Origin: Streptomyces humicola
GTDB taxonomy: Bacteria; Actinomycetota; Actinomycetes; Streptomycetales; Streptomycetaceae
Length of the DNA: 64,000 nt
Direction: 5' to 3'
Assembly (NCBI RefSeq): GCF_024436035.1
Contig: NZ_JANFNG010000004.1
Coordinates: 124,001-188,000 of the forward strand
How positions within the stretch are numbered: the stretch's first letter is position 1; the number at the start of each line of letters is the position of its first letter. Below, piece after piece: positions 29,020 through 38,760 of this stretch. Made by a program: the position numbers and the translations under genes. The notes beneath the pieces are model-generated. The model was not told the DNA's origin, made no database searches, and saw only the letters and a list, made by a program, of their open reading frames with translations.

Positions 29020-29281
29020 GCCTGGTCCCCGAGCGGCCGCCTCCACCGGTGCTCCGCCGATCGGCGCCGGCCCGCCGTAGCCGTCGGGTGCCACAACTGC
29101 TTGTCGTCGCATTGCCGGAAGCGCGGACCCACGATGCCATGGAGCTCATGAGGCCCGCCGCGCGCCTCATCCGGCGTCGGTCATCGCTCCCTCGCAGGCA
29201 GCCCGCAAGGCCCTCGCCCGGGCACTGTGCACGGTCGGCGCCGACCTCGTCGAGCCGCTCGCGGGACGGGGGCGCTGAGCG
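29020..29281 (+). other. Short gene fragment between CBS and GH65
   Basis: A frame ending just before the GH65 start reads ARKALARALCTVGADLVEPL-AGRGR and seems to continue an upstream ARTHDAMELMRPAARLIR in another frame. The pieces look coding but match nothing I know. It may be a small broken gene translationally coupled to GH65. Confidence 0.3.
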
Positions 29282-31700
29282 ATGGAGACCACGCCCCCGA
29301 TCGGCCCGCCCGACTGGACCTGGGTGTACGAGGGGTACGACCCCCGCCAGGAGCGACTGCGTGAATCCCTGTGCACCCTCGGCAACGGCTACTTCGCCAC
29401 CCGGGGTGCCGCGCCCGAGTCTGTCACCGGACCCGCCCACTACCCCGGCACCTACGTGGCGGGCTGCTACGACCGCCTCACCTCCGAGGTCGCCGGACGG
29501 ACGGTGGAGAACGAGGACCTGGTCAACCTGCCCAACCTGGCTTCCTCTGCGCATCGCCGCCACCGACGCCCTGCCCGCCTCCATCTGGTTCTCCCCCGAC
29601 CACAGCGCTCTGGTGAGCCACCGCCGCCTCCTCGACCTGCGCCGCGGCGTCCTCACCCGCCGGCTGCGCTTCCGCGACCGGCACGGCCGTCACCTCGGCG
29701 TCGAGCAGGTGCGCCTGGTGCACATGGGCGATCCGCACCTGGCCGCGATGCGGACGACCTTCACCGCCGAGGACTGGTCGGGCGCGCTGGAGGTCGAATC
29801 CGCGCTCGACGGCCGAATCACCAACAGTGGAGTCGAGCGGTACCGCGACCTGAACGGCCACCACCTGGGCCCGGTCCGCACCGGGACCCTGCGCGACGAC
29901 ACCACCGTCTGGCTGCGGTGCGCCACCATCGCCTCCGACATCCGCATCGCCATGGCCGCCCGTACCGCCGCCGAGCCGCCGGTCGCCGTGGCCTCGCATC
30001 TGACCGGCCCCATGGCCGCTCACCACCTCGCCGTGGAGGTCGCCCCGGGCCGCCCCGCCGTCGTCGACAAGACGGTCGCGCTGCACACCTCCCGCGACTC
30101 CGCGATCAGCGATCCGCTGGGGGCGGCGCTCGAGCGGGTAGCCCGCGCGCCGACCTTCGAGGCGCTGCTCGCCGGCCATGTCGCCGCCTGGGACCACCTG
30201 TGGCGGCGCGCCTCGCTCGATGTCCCCGACGAGGCCGGCCGCATCCTGCGGCTCCACCTGTTCCACCTGCTGCAGACGCTCTCCCCGCACACTGCCGAGC
30301 TCGATGTCGGCGTCCCGGCGCGCGGACTGCACGGTGAGGCCTACCGCGGTCACGTCTTCTGGGACGAGCTGTTCGTCCTGCCCTACCTGAACCTGCACTT
30401 CCCCGAGGTGTCCCGAGCGCTGCTGACCTACCGTCACCACAGGCTGACCCGCGCGCTTGCCGCCGCCGAGGACGCGGGGCACGTCGGTGCGATGTACCCG
30501 TGGCAGAGCGGCTCGGACGGTCGCGAGGAGACCCAGGAGCTCCACCTCAACCCCCGCTCGGGCCGCTGGCTTCCGGACCACACCCGGTTGCAGCACCACG
30601 TCGGCTCGGCCATCGCATACAACGTGTGGCAGTACCACCAGGCCAGCGGGGACACCGAGTTCCTGCACACCAAGGGTGCAGAGATGCTGCTCCAAATCGC
30701 CCGCTTCTGGGCGGGCGCCACCGTCCACGATCCCGGCACTGACCGGTACCGCATCCGCGGCGTGCTCGGCCCGGACGAGTACCACGACGCCTACCCCGAC
30801 ACCGAGGAACCGGGCATCGACGACAACGCCTACACCAACGTGGCCGCTGCCTGGGTCCTCGCCCGCGCACTCGACGTGGTCCGCATGCTGCCCCCGGCGC
30901 GCGCCGCCCAGCTCTGCGAACGCATCGAGCTGCACTCCGGCGAACTCGCCCGCTGGGAGGAGGTCTCCCGCCGCCTGCACGTCCCCTTCCACCGGGGCGT
31001 CATCAGCCAGTTCGACGGCTACGGCGACCTCGCCGAGCTGGACTGGCACGCCTACCGCGCCCGCTACGGGGACATCCGGCGACTCGACCGGATCCTGGAG
31101 GCCGAAGGCGACTCCGTCAACCGCTACCAGGCCTCCAAACAGGCCGATGTGCTGATGCTCGGTTACCTCTTCTCGCCCGCCGAACTCCGAGGGCTCTTCC
31201 GACAGCTCGGCTACGACCTCGACGACGAGCAGTGGCGGGACACCGTCGACTACTACCTGCGCCGCACCAGCCACGGCTCGACGCTCAGCGAGCTGGTCCA
31301 CGGCTGGGTACTGGCCCGGGCGCGGCGCGCGGACGCCTGGACGTACTGCCAGGACGCGCTCGTAGGTGACGTCGCGGACGTGCAGGGCGGCACGACCGAA
31401 GAGGGCATCCACCTCGGGGCCATGGCCGGCACCGTCGACCTGGTCCAGCGTGGCCTGACCGGTCTGGAGACCCGCGAGGACGCACTGTGGTTCGACCCGG
31501 CTCCCCTTCCCGAGCTCTCCGAATTCGGGTTCACCCTTCACTACCGCGGGCACTGGGGAATTACCGTCCGGCTCAGCCACGGGCAGCTGCGCATCGGCGT
31601 CCCATCCTCGGCAGAGGAGCCCATCCGGGTGGTGTTCCGCGGCCGCGAATGGACGGTCCCGCCGGGCGATCTGCTGCGCCTGCCGACCGCCAAGAGATAG
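29282..31700 (+). pseudogene. GH65 glycoside phosphorylase/hydrolase with one frameshift
   Basis: Ignoring one extra C at about 29537, this encodes an 805-aa GH65 protein, the family of maltose, kojibiose and trehalose phosphorylases. The N-terminus (WVYEGYDPRQERLRESLCTL, GNGYFATRG) is in one frame; from WLPLRIAATDALPASIWFSP the rest continues in another. GHVFWDELFVLPYLNLHFP, the catalytic-acid motif GPDEYHDAYPDTEEPGIDDN and ASKQADVLMLGYLF are intact. No HAD phosphatase domain is fused. A role in stored disaccharide breakdown is a family-level inference; substrate unknown. Confidence 0.8.
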
Positions 31701-31843
31701 TGCCGGGTTCGGGCCTGTTGATCCCGTAACGGGGATATATGCCCCAAGCGCCGATCGGGATGCGGCGGACACCCGCCGTGTCAGCGGCGAGCCCGTTCCG
31801 GTGATCTGTACGAATCGGTGAACGCGGCCATCAGCTGCGGGCC

Positions 31844-31860
31844 GACCAGCCAGGCTGGTC
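31844..31860. terminator. Short hairpin between convergent GH65 and USP
   Basis: GACCAGC-CAG-GCTGGTC forms a 7-bp stem with a 3-base loop, 46 bp past the USP stop on the minus strand and about 145 bp past the GH65 stop. No U-tract is visible. Confidence 0.45.
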
Positions 31861-31905
31861 GCCGGGCCTCGGTTCTGAGCGGATCTGAGCCCGCTCCCCG
31901 GGCGG

Positions 31906-32763
31906 TCAGTCGTGTGGGACGACGGCGACCGGGCACGGTGCGTGGTGTATCACCGCGTGTGCGACGGGGCCCAAACGGGTGCCCATCGGTCGCTGCGTGC
32001 GGCGCCCGACGACCAGCAGTCTGGCGTCTGAAGCGGCCTGCACGAGGTGCTGCGCCGGACGTTCGAAGACAACCTGGTCGTGCACGGTGACATCGGGATG
32101 TTTCTTGTGCAACGGCCGCAGCACTGTCGCGAGCGCTTCCCGTTCCTCGACCCTGAAGTCGATGCCATCCGGTATGTAGCCGTAGCTCGGCGGGGAGTGC
32201 CAGGCGTAGACGGCGCGCAGCGGCGCCTTGTGCACGGCGGCGAAGTCGAACGCGAATTCGATCACGGCCTCACAGGGGTGGCCGAGATCAGCTCCGACGA
32301 GCACCTCACGCGGTGTGCCGGACGCCTCCCCTGTCCCAGGCTCGTCCACGGCGCGGACGAGGACGACGGGCCGTTCCGCCTTCGCGACGACGGCCAGTCC
32401 CACGGAACCTGCGAAGAATCCGGCGACGGTGCCAAGGCCTCGGGATCCGAGCGCGAGAAGCTCGGACTCCTTCGCGACGTCGAGTAGCGCCGGGTCCGGC
32501 AGGTTCTCGATGGTCTCCACCGTGATCTGCAGGTCCGGTTGGCGGGATGCGATGTCCTTCGCTGTCTGGTCCATCATGCGGTCGGGCCAGTGTTGTTCCC
32601 CTGCCGGCTCGGACGGTGTCGGCGGCAGGTGCTTGGGCAGCCACTCCCAGGCGTAGACCAGCTTCAGCGGCAGACCCCGCATCTGTGCCTCACCGGCCGC
32701 CCAGTGGGCGGCGGCGACGCTCTCGGGAGAGCCGTTCAGGCCGGCGGTGACGGGACGGACCAT
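31906..32763 (-). CDS. Tandem universal stress protein (UspA family)
   Basis: This 285-aa protein has two UspA domains (about 5-140 and 155-283). The first contains LALGSRGLGTVAGFFAGSVG, close to the ATP-binding consensus; the second has LLVVGRRTQRPMGTRLGPVA and ends CPVAVVPHD. ATG 32763 has GGAGG nine bases upstream and is preferred over an earlier in-frame start. The gene is divergent from the cyclic-nucleotide-binding gene, with three DevR-like palindromes between. Confidence 0.92.
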   Translation of the reverse strand: MVRPVTAGLNGSPESVAAAHWAAGEAQMRGLPLKLVYAWEWLPKHLPPTPSEPAGEQHWPDRMMDQTAKDIASRQPDLQITVETIENLPDPALLDVAKESELLALGSRGLGTVAGFFAGSVGLAVVAKAERPVVLVRAVDEPGTGEASGTPREVLVGADLGHPCEAVIEFAFDFAAVHKAPLRAVYAWHSPPSYGYIPDGIDFRVEEREALATVLRPLHKKHPDVTVHDQVVFERPAQHLVQAASDARLLVVGRRTQRPMGTRLGPVAHAVIHHAPCPVAVVPHD

Positions 32764-32839
32764 CAGTACCCACCTCCAGGTCATACAGCGTGAGCACCCA
32801 TTCCGTTAAGGCTGGCGTGTCCGGTGCCGCGCGGAGCAG

Positions 32840-32928
32840 GGGCCATACGTCCCCGCACCGGGCCGACCGGCCCCACCCGCCACCATGGCCCGGGTAGGCC
32901 CCGCCCTGCCCCATTGGACCCTTGGCCG
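32840..32928. promoter_or_regulatory. Cluster of three DevR/DosR-like palindromes in a divergent promoter
   Basis: GGGCCATACGTCCC (32840-32853) and GGGCCGACCGGCCC (32860-32873) lie 77-110 bp upstream of the USP start. TGGACCCTTGGCCG (32915-32928) lies 73-86 bp upstream of the cyclic-nucleotide-binding gene. The first two centres are 20 bp apart, two helical turns, as in paired DevR sites. Confidence 0.65.
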
Positions 32929-33000
32929 TCCCGTGCGCTCGAAGAAATCATGAGAAATCATGAGGAGCAGAGGTAGAGACACCGAGGAGGCGCAACAGCG

Positions 33001-33477
33001 ATGACCGGGTCCGGCACCACCCTTGGCAGCGGTCTGTTCCGCGCCATTCCGGCCGACAAGCACAAGGCGCTCATGGGGCTGAGCCGTGAGGTGGGCTTTG
33101 CCCGCGGCGTCCGCATTTTCGAAGAGGGCGCCAGGGCGGACCGCTTCTGGGTCCTGCGTTCCGGCCGGGCCGCGCTCGACCTGCACGTACCAGGGCGCCG
33201 CGCCGCCGACGTCGAGGTGCTCGAGGCGGGGGACCTGCTTGGCTGGTCCTGGCTGTTCCCGCCGTACGTGTGGCACCTGGGTGCGCGGGCGCTGACCGAG
33301 GTGGCCGCCGACGAATTCGACGCCGAGGCGGTGCGTGCCCTGTGCGCGAAGGATCCGGAGCTCGGACAGGCGGTGACGCTCGCTGTCGGGGCCGTCATCG
33401 GCCACCGCCTGATGGCCGCCCGCACCCGGCTGCTGGACCTGTACGCGCCGTACGGCAGCGGCCCGCCGCGCGGGTGA
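33001..33477 (+). CDS. Cyclic-nucleotide-binding domain protein without HTH
   Basis: This 158-aa CRP-type effector domain has RAIPADKHKALMGLSREVGF, FEEGARADRFWVLRSGRAAL, VEVLEAGDLLGWSWLFPPYV and a C-terminal helix. The PBC core seen in classical CRP (GELAL....PRAA) is altered and there is no DNA-binding HTH. It may sense a nucleotide or redox state and act on a partner protein. The ATG follows GAGGAGGCGC. PPK2 follows after 7 bp, so the pair is probably co-transcribed. Confidence 0.82.
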   Translation: MTGSGTTLGSGLFRAIPADKHKALMGLSREVGFARGVRIFEEGARADRFWVLRSGRAALDLHVPGRRAADVEVLEAGDLLGWSWLFPPYVWHLGARALTEVAADEFDAEAVRALCAKDPELGQAVTLAVGAVIGHRLMAARTRLLDLYAPYGSGPPRG

Positions 33478-33484
33478 GCCTGTC

Positions 33485-34333
33485 ATGTCGGGCGGCTCGT
33501 CGGCGCTGTCGCGGCCGGTGTACGCGCGCGAACTGCTCCGGCTGCAGACGCAACTGGTCACGTTGCAGGACTGGTTGCGAGCTGAGGACGCCCGGCTCGT
33601 CGTGGTCTTCGAGGGGCGCGACGCGGCCGGCAAGGGCGGTGCCATCAAGAGGGTCGCCGAGCGGCTCAACCCCCGCTGGGCGCGGATCGTGGCACTGCCC
33701 GTTCCGACCGAACGTGAGCGCACGCAGTGGTACTTCCAGCGGTACGTCGAGCATCTACCCGCGGCCGGAGAGATCGTGCTGTTCGACCGCAGCTGGTACA
33801 ACCGGGCGGGCGTCGAGCGCGTCATGGGCTTTTGTACCGAGCAGGAGCACCGCCTGTTCCTGCGCCAATGCCCAATCTTCGAGCAGATGCTCATCGACGA
33901 CGGGATCATGCTGCGCAAGTACTGGTTCTCGGTGAGCGACGCCGTCCAGGAGCAACGCTTCCGCAGCAGGCTCATCGACCCCACCCGGCGTTGGAAGCTC
34001 TCGGCCATGGACCTGGAGTCGATCACGCGGTGGGAAGCGTATTCGCGGGCCAAGGACGAGATGTTCGCCCACACCGACACATCTGAGGCGCCCTGGTATG
34101 TCGTCGAGAGCGACGACAAGCGCAGCGCCCGCATCAATATGATCGCCCATCTGCTGGCGAGCGTTCCGTACCACGAGATCGATCGTCCCCCGCTCCGGAT
34201 TCCGGCGCGTCCGCCGTCCTCCGGCTACCAGCGTCCGCCGCGTGATGTTCAGACCTACGTGCCCGACCACGCCGCAGCGCTGGCGCACTCGGAGGGGTGT
34301 CGGCGGAAGCGGGGATCAGCCGTACGGCCGTGA
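33485..34333 (+). CDS. ppk2: Polyphosphate kinase 2 (PPK2)
   Basis: This 282-aa P-loop kinase transfers phosphate between polyphosphate and nucleotides. Walker A is FEGRDAAGKGGAIKR (about residues 43-57), Walker B is VLFDRSWYNRAGVERVM, and the lid region follows. The length fits a single-domain class I PPK2, which usually phosphorylates NDPs from polyP. PolyP-driven ATP regeneration would suit energy stress. Its last 200 bp overlap the 3' end of the formate dehydrogenase gene on the other strand. Confidence 0.92.
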   Translation: MSGGSSALSRPVYARELLRLQTQLVTLQDWLRAEDARLVVVFEGRDAAGKGGAIKRVAERLNPRWARIVALPVPTERERTQWYFQRYVEHLPAAGEIVLFDRSWYNRAGVERVMGFCTEQEHRLFLRQCPIFEQMLIDDGIMLRKYWFSVSDAVQEQRFRSRLIDPTRRWKLSAMDLESITRWEAYSRAKDEMFAHTDTSEAPWYVVESDDKRSARINMIAHLLASVPYHEIDRPPLRIPARPPSSGYQRPPRDVQTYVPDHAAALAHSEGCRRKRGSAVRP

Positions 34334-36992
34334 CCTTGTACTCGGGGCAGGATGTCGCCGTATCGGCGTGGTCCGAGGTCAGGGTGTTCACTCCGCTCGC
34401 CGGGAAGTGGAAGGAGCAGAAGAGCTGGCCGGGGGCTGTCTCGTGGCCCGTCCTGGTGACGAGGTGAGCGCGGCCGTGGCGGCTTTCCACGGTCACCGGG
34501 TCGCCGTCGTGCAGGCCGTGGCGGGCGGCGTCGTCGGGGTGCACATCGAGGTGATCGGTGGCGTCGAGCCGGAGGTTGTCGGTGCGCCGGGTCATGCTGC
34601 CGGAGTTGTAGTGGGCCCAGCGGCGCCCGGTGACGAGAAGCAGCGGATAGTCGTCGTCGGGCTGTTCACCGGGCGGGAGGTAAGGGGCTGCGGCGAGGTG
34701 CGCGCGTCCGTCGGGGGTGGCGAAGCGTTGCCGGTAGAGCTTGGCCTGGCCGGGGTGGTCGGGGTCGGGGCACGGCCATGGGATGGCGCCTTGGCGGTCG
34801 AGGCGTCGGTGGGAGAGCCCGGCGAAGTGTGGTGCGATCAGGGCGCATTCGGCCAGTGCGGCGGCCGGGGTCGGGCATCCGAGGTCGACGCCGAAGGCGG
34901 CGGCCAGCGCGTGCACCGCGGCGAAGTCGCTGCGTGCCTGGCCTGGTGGGTCGACGGCGGGCCGCACCCGCTGGAACCGGCGGTCGAAGTTGACGAAGCT
35001 CCCGTCCTTCTCCAACCAGGAGGCGACGGGCAGGACGACATCGGCCCTGCGTGCGGTCTCCGACAAGAAGAGCTCGTGGCAGACGACCATCGGGCATGCC
35101 GCTATGGCCTCGGCGACACGGTTGGCGTCGGGATCTGTCGCACAGACGTCCTCTCCCACGATCCACAGCGCACGCAGTGTGCCGGACCGGGCTGCCGCGA
35201 ACATCTGGGGAATGCGCATCCCGGGCCGCGGCGGCACCGGAGCGCCCCACACCGCCTCGGCCCGAGCCCGCGCCACCGGATCGGTCACCTTGCCGTAGCC
35301 AGGCAGCACATCCGGCAACGCGCCCATGTCGGAGGCGCCTTGGACGTTGTTCTGACCGCGCAGCGGATTGACCCCGTAGCCGCGGTCGGTGCCCACCGCG
35401 CCGCGCAGGATCGCCAGATTGGACAGCGCGCGCACGCCATCGGTGCCGTGCAGGTGCTCGGTCACGCCCAGGCCGTAGACGATCGCGGGCCGCTGGGCAC
35501 GCCCGTACAGCCGCGCCGCGGCGACCAGGTCCTCGGGGGGCACACCGGTCAGGTCGGCAACCCGGCCGGGAGAGTAGTCGGCGACGAGCGCCGTCAGCTC
35601 CGGCAGGCCGGTTGCCCGCTGCCGCAGGAAGTCCTCATCCACCAGATGCTCGGCGAGCAGGACATGCGCGATGCCGTGGCAGAGGGCGACGTTGGTGCCC
35701 GGCCGGGGCCGCAGGTGGACGTCGGCGTGCAGCGCGAGCCCGACCGCCCTCGGATCGGCGACGATCAACTTCGTGCTATGCAGCGCGCGTTGGAGAAGCC
35801 GTGCGCCGATCACCGGGTGCGCCTCGACGGGGTTGGCGCCGACCACCAGCAGGCAGTCGGCACGTTCGACGTCGTCGAAGCTGTCGGTGCCGCCGGGCAG
35901 GCCGAAGGAGGCCGTCAATCCGGTGGCGGACGGCGAGTGGCACAGCCGTGAGCAGTTGTCGATGTTGTTGGTGCCGATGGCCACCCGCATGAACTTCTGG
36001 ATCAGGTAGTTCTCCTCATTGGTCGCGCGGGCCGACGAGATGGCGCCGACCGCGTCAGGTCCGCCGACGGTGATGGCCTCACGCAGGCCGCGGGCGATAC
36101 GGTCGAGCGCCTCGTCCCAACCGACCGGCTCCAGACGTCCGCCCCGCCGCAGCAGCGGCCGAGTGAGGCGCTCGGGCGAGCGGAGGAAGCCGTGCGCGAA
36201 ACGGCCTTTGACGCACGCGTGCCCACGGTTGACCGGGCCGTCCAAGTCCGGCAGCACGGCGCTGACGTCGCCGTCACGCGTGACGACCTCAAGAGAGCAG
36301 CCGACACCGCAGTAGCCGCAGGTAGTGCGCGTACAGGTGCCGGGCGCAGGGGCGGCGGCTGCTCCAGGTGCCAGGCCGGGTTGGCTGATCGCGCCCGTCG
36401 GGCAGGTCGTCACGCAGCCGCCGCAGGCGACGCAATCGGAATCGGCCCACAGGCCGCCGGTACCGGGCGCGACGACGGTGTCGGAACCCCGGCCCACCAG
36501 GGTGAGCGCGAAGGTGCCCTGCACCTCGGCGCACATCCGCACGCACCGCCCGCAGGCGATGCACAGGTCACGGTCGAGATGCACATAGGGATGGGAGTCG
36601 TCTCCGCCACGGCCGCCGATGCCCTGCGCCACCTCGGGGCCGATGTCCAACCTTCGGCACAGAGCCGCGAGTTCACTGCCCGATCCCGTATCGAGGGCCC
36701 GCGGCGGCAAGGCAGAGGCGATCAGCTCCACGGCATCGCGCCGCAACGCCTCCAGCTCTTCGCCGGCCGTCTCGATCCGGTCGCCGAAGGTGGCAGGGGT
36801 GACGCAGGCGGCGGTGACCGCGCCGCTCGTGCCGCCCGTGCGGACCAGGCAGGTCCGGCAGGAGCCCGCCGGGGTCAGCCGGTCGTCATGGCAGAGCGTC
36901 GGCAACTCGATCTCGGCTGCGCGGACCGCGTCCAGCAGGGAGGCGCCGTCGGGCACTTCGACGTCCCGGCCGTCGACCTCGACCCTGATCAC
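34134..36992 (-). CDS. Formate dehydrogenase alpha subunit (molybdopterin, Fe-S)
   Basis: This 952-aa catalytic subunit of an NAD-linked formate dehydrogenase has an N-terminal [2Fe-2S] domain (LPTLCHDDRLTPAGSCRTCL), then [4Fe-4S] ligands (CIACGRCVRMC, CVACGGCVTTCPTGAI). The Mo-bisMGD domain opens with TTCGYCGVGCSLEV. The active-site residue is cysteine (SRLCHSPSATG), not selenocysteine. A C-terminal cofactor domain (FHFPASGVNTLTSDHADTAT) ends near 34330. The last 65 residues or so are Arg/Ser-rich and are the antisense of ppk2. GTG 36992 overlaps the beta-subunit stop (GTGA). Confidence 0.92.
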   Translation of the reverse strand: MIRVEVDGRDVEVPDGASLLDAVRAAEIELPTLCHDDRLTPAGSCRTCLVRTGGTSGAVTAACVTPATFGDRIETAGEELEALRRDAVELIASALPPRALDTGSGSELAALCRRLDIGPEVAQGIGGRGGDDSHPYVHLDRDLCIACGRCVRMCAEVQGTFALTLVGRGSDTVVAPGTGGLWADSDCVACGGCVTTCPTGAISQPGLAPGAAAAPAPGTCTRTTCGYCGVGCSLEVVTRDGDVSAVLPDLDGPVNRGHACVKGRFAHGFLRSPERLTRPLLRRGGRLEPVGWDEALDRIARGLREAITVGGPDAVGAISSARATNEENYLIQKFMRVAIGTNNIDNCSRLCHSPSATGLTASFGLPGGTDSFDDVERADCLLVVGANPVEAHPVIGARLLQRALHSTKLIVADPRAVGLALHADVHLRPRPGTNVALCHGIAHVLLAEHLVDEDFLRQRATGLPELTALVADYSPGRVADLTGVPPEDLVAAARLYGRAQRPAIVYGLGVTEHLHGTDGVRALSNLAILRGAVGTDRGYGVNPLRGQNNVQGASDMGALPDVLPGYGKVTDPVARARAEAVWGAPVPPRPGMRIPQMFAAARSGTLRALWIVGEDVCATDPDANRVAEAIAACPMVVCHELFLSETARRADVVLPVASWLEKDGSFVNFDRRFQRVRPAVDPPGQARSDFAAVHALAAAFGVDLGCPTPAAALAECALIAPHFAGLSHRRLDRQGAIPWPCPDPDHPGQAKLYRQRFATPDGRAHLAAAPYLPPGEQPDDDYPLLLVTGRRWAHYNSGSMTRRTDNLRLDATDHLDVHPDDAARHGLHDGDPVTVESRHGRAHLVTRTGHETAPGQLFCSFHFPASGVNTLTSDHADTATSCPEYKVTAVRLIPASADTPPSAPALRRGRARRSEHHAADAGSRRTADAPESGAGDDRSRGTERSPADGRSY

Positions 36993-38665
36993 GGCTCCCA
37001 CCCCGCGAGCCGGTCTCCGTAGGCGCGGGCGAGGCTGCGCACCGCGGGCGGGATGCGCCTCCCGAACGCACACAAACTGGCCTCCGACAACACCTGTAGC
37101 ATCCGCTCGTACCCGGCCGCGGGAGGGGCGCCTGCAGTCGCGAACTCCAGCCCGCGCCGCGAGCCCACACGGCACGGCGAACATGCGCCGCAGCTCTCCG
37201 CCGCCGCGAACTCCCAGACGTGCCGCATGACGTCACGCGGATCCACCCGCTCGTCGAAGGCGACGAGCCCGGCGTGGCCGAGAGCGGCGCCTCGGGCCGC
37301 CACATCCCGGTCGGTCAGGGCGACTTCGAGTGCACCCCCCGGCAGGAAACCCCCCAGCGGACCGCCGACCTGCAGGACCGCAAGATCCGCCCCGTCGCGC
37401 AGACCGCCGCCGAGGTAGGTGACGATCCGCCGCAACGAGGTGCCGAACTCGACCTCGTAACAGCCCGGCCGGGCGAACCGCTCGGACAGGCAGACGAGCT
37501 TGGTTCCGGTCTGCTCCGGCGTCCCGCGCCGGGCGTAGGCGGCGCCGCCGTGCTCGATGATCCACGGGAGCGCCGCCAGCGTCTCGACGTTGTTGACGAC
37601 GGTCGGCGCGTCCCACACCCCGTGGTCGGTGGGGTAGGGCGGACGCGGCCGGGAGCACCCCCTGGCCCCCTCCAGGCTCGCGATCAATGCCGTCTCCTCG
37701 CCCGCGACATAGGAGCCCGCCCCCGCGACCACCTCGATCTCCACCGCGACCTGGCTGTCGTGGACGCCGATGCCGAGGTGCCCGTGGTCGTACGCCTCCC
37801 GCACGGCGTCTCGCATCCGTGCAAGCGCCTGTGGATACTCCGAGCGCACCAGCACCACACCCTGACGTGCGCCGCAAGCGAAGCATGCGAGGGCCAGCCC
37901 CTCCAGCACACGTTCCGGATCGGTCTCCATCAGCAGCCGGTCGGCGAACGAACCCGGATCACCCTCGTCGCCATTGGCGACCACCACGGTGTCCTCACTC
38001 CGGCGCACCGCGGCCCACTTCGCAGCCACCGGGAAGCCCGCGCCGCCCCGGCCGCGCAGCCCCGATGCGGCCACCTCCGCCTGGACGCCGTCGGCGGTCA
38101 TCGCCGCCACCGCCCGCGGCCACACCTGCCAGCAGCCCTGGTCGGCGATGATCCCCGCCAGCAGCACCGGGTCGCCGGTGGCATCCGCCGCCGGAATGCG
38201 CGGAGCCTGCGGCCGTTCGCGCCCCGCGAGCTGGCCGGCCAGACCCCGGCCCACGCAGGGCGTATCGCCGTCGAGCACCGCTGGACCGGCGTAGCAGTAC
38301 CCGAGACAGCGCACGGCCTGCACCGAGACCGCACCGTCGGCGCTGACATGACCACAGGCCGTGCCCAGCTCCTGCTCGACCTCGGAGATGTGCCTTCCGC
38401 CTCGCGCGGCGAAGCACGCCGTGCCCGCGCAGACCCGCACATGGCGGCGGCCGTGCGGGGCGGCCAGGTCCGCGTAGTAACTGGCCGGACCGAGCCCGGC
38501 CGCAGCCGGAAGCCCCACCCCGCGGGCGATCGAGGGCGCCCATGCCTCAGGACCGGCCGTCGTCCCCTCACGGGCGCTGCCCAGCTGCCCCAGCAACCGT
38601 CCCGCGGCCCGCCCTCGCCGCCCGGCAAGGGCACGGAAGGCGTCGAAGCGACCACCCGCGTCCAT
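36989..38665 (-). CDS. Formate dehydrogenase beta subunit, NuoE-NuoF fusion (NAD and FMN binding)
   Basis: This 558-aa diaphorase subunit passes electrons from the alpha subunit to NAD+. The N-terminal thioredoxin-like [2Fe-2S] domain (about 80-180) carries CAGTACFAARGG and VQAVRCLGYCYAGP. The NuoF-like part has LRGRGGAGFPVAAKW (NADH/FMN loop), ANGDEGDPGSFADRLLME, GAGSYVAGEETALIASLEG and the [4Fe-4S] motif ESCGACSPCRVGSRRG. ATG 38665 (GAGG eight bases upstream) is chosen over a longer open frame. No separate gamma subunit or FdhD is in the window. Confidence 0.92.
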   Translation of the reverse strand: MDAGGRFDAFRALAGRRGRAAGRLLGQLGSAREGTTAGPEAWAPSIARGVGLPAAAGLGPASYYADLAAPHGRRHVRVCAGTACFAARGGRHISEVEQELGTACGHVSADGAVSVQAVRCLGYCYAGPAVLDGDTPCVGRGLAGQLAGRERPQAPRIPAADATGDPVLLAGIIADQGCWQVWPRAVAAMTADGVQAEVAASGLRGRGGAGFPVAAKWAAVRRSEDTVVVANGDEGDPGSFADRLLMETDPERVLEGLALACFACGARQGVVLVRSEYPQALARMRDAVREAYDHGHLGIGVHDSQVAVEIEVVAGAGSYVAGEETALIASLEGARGCSRPRPPYPTDHGVWDAPTVVNNVETLAALPWIIEHGGAAYARRGTPEQTGTKLVCLSERFARPGCYEVEFGTSLRRIVTYLGGGLRDGADLAVLQVGGPLGGFLPGGALEVALTDRDVAARGAALGHAGLVAFDERVDPRDVMRHVWEFAAAESCGACSPCRVGSRRGLEFATAGAPPAAGYERMLQVLSEASLCAFGRRIPPAVRSLARAYGDRLAGWEP

Positions 38666-38760
38666 GGCACCATCCTCAGCACGCTGCACACCGGCCGCAT
38701 CCCGGCAGCCCGCCCGGCGACGGGCGGGCCACGGAGTGGCGGAACTGCCGCACGGCCCCG

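Noticed and set aside
29523-31772. 749-residue minus-strand frame over GH65
   Set aside because: Shadow of the GH65 gene; low-complexity acidic translation.
37000-37184. Upstream extension of formate dehydrogenase alpha to 37184
   Set aside because: The extra residues overlap the beta-subunit coding region and are not conserved-looking; GTG 36992 gives the usual ferredoxin-type start with a GTGA overlap.
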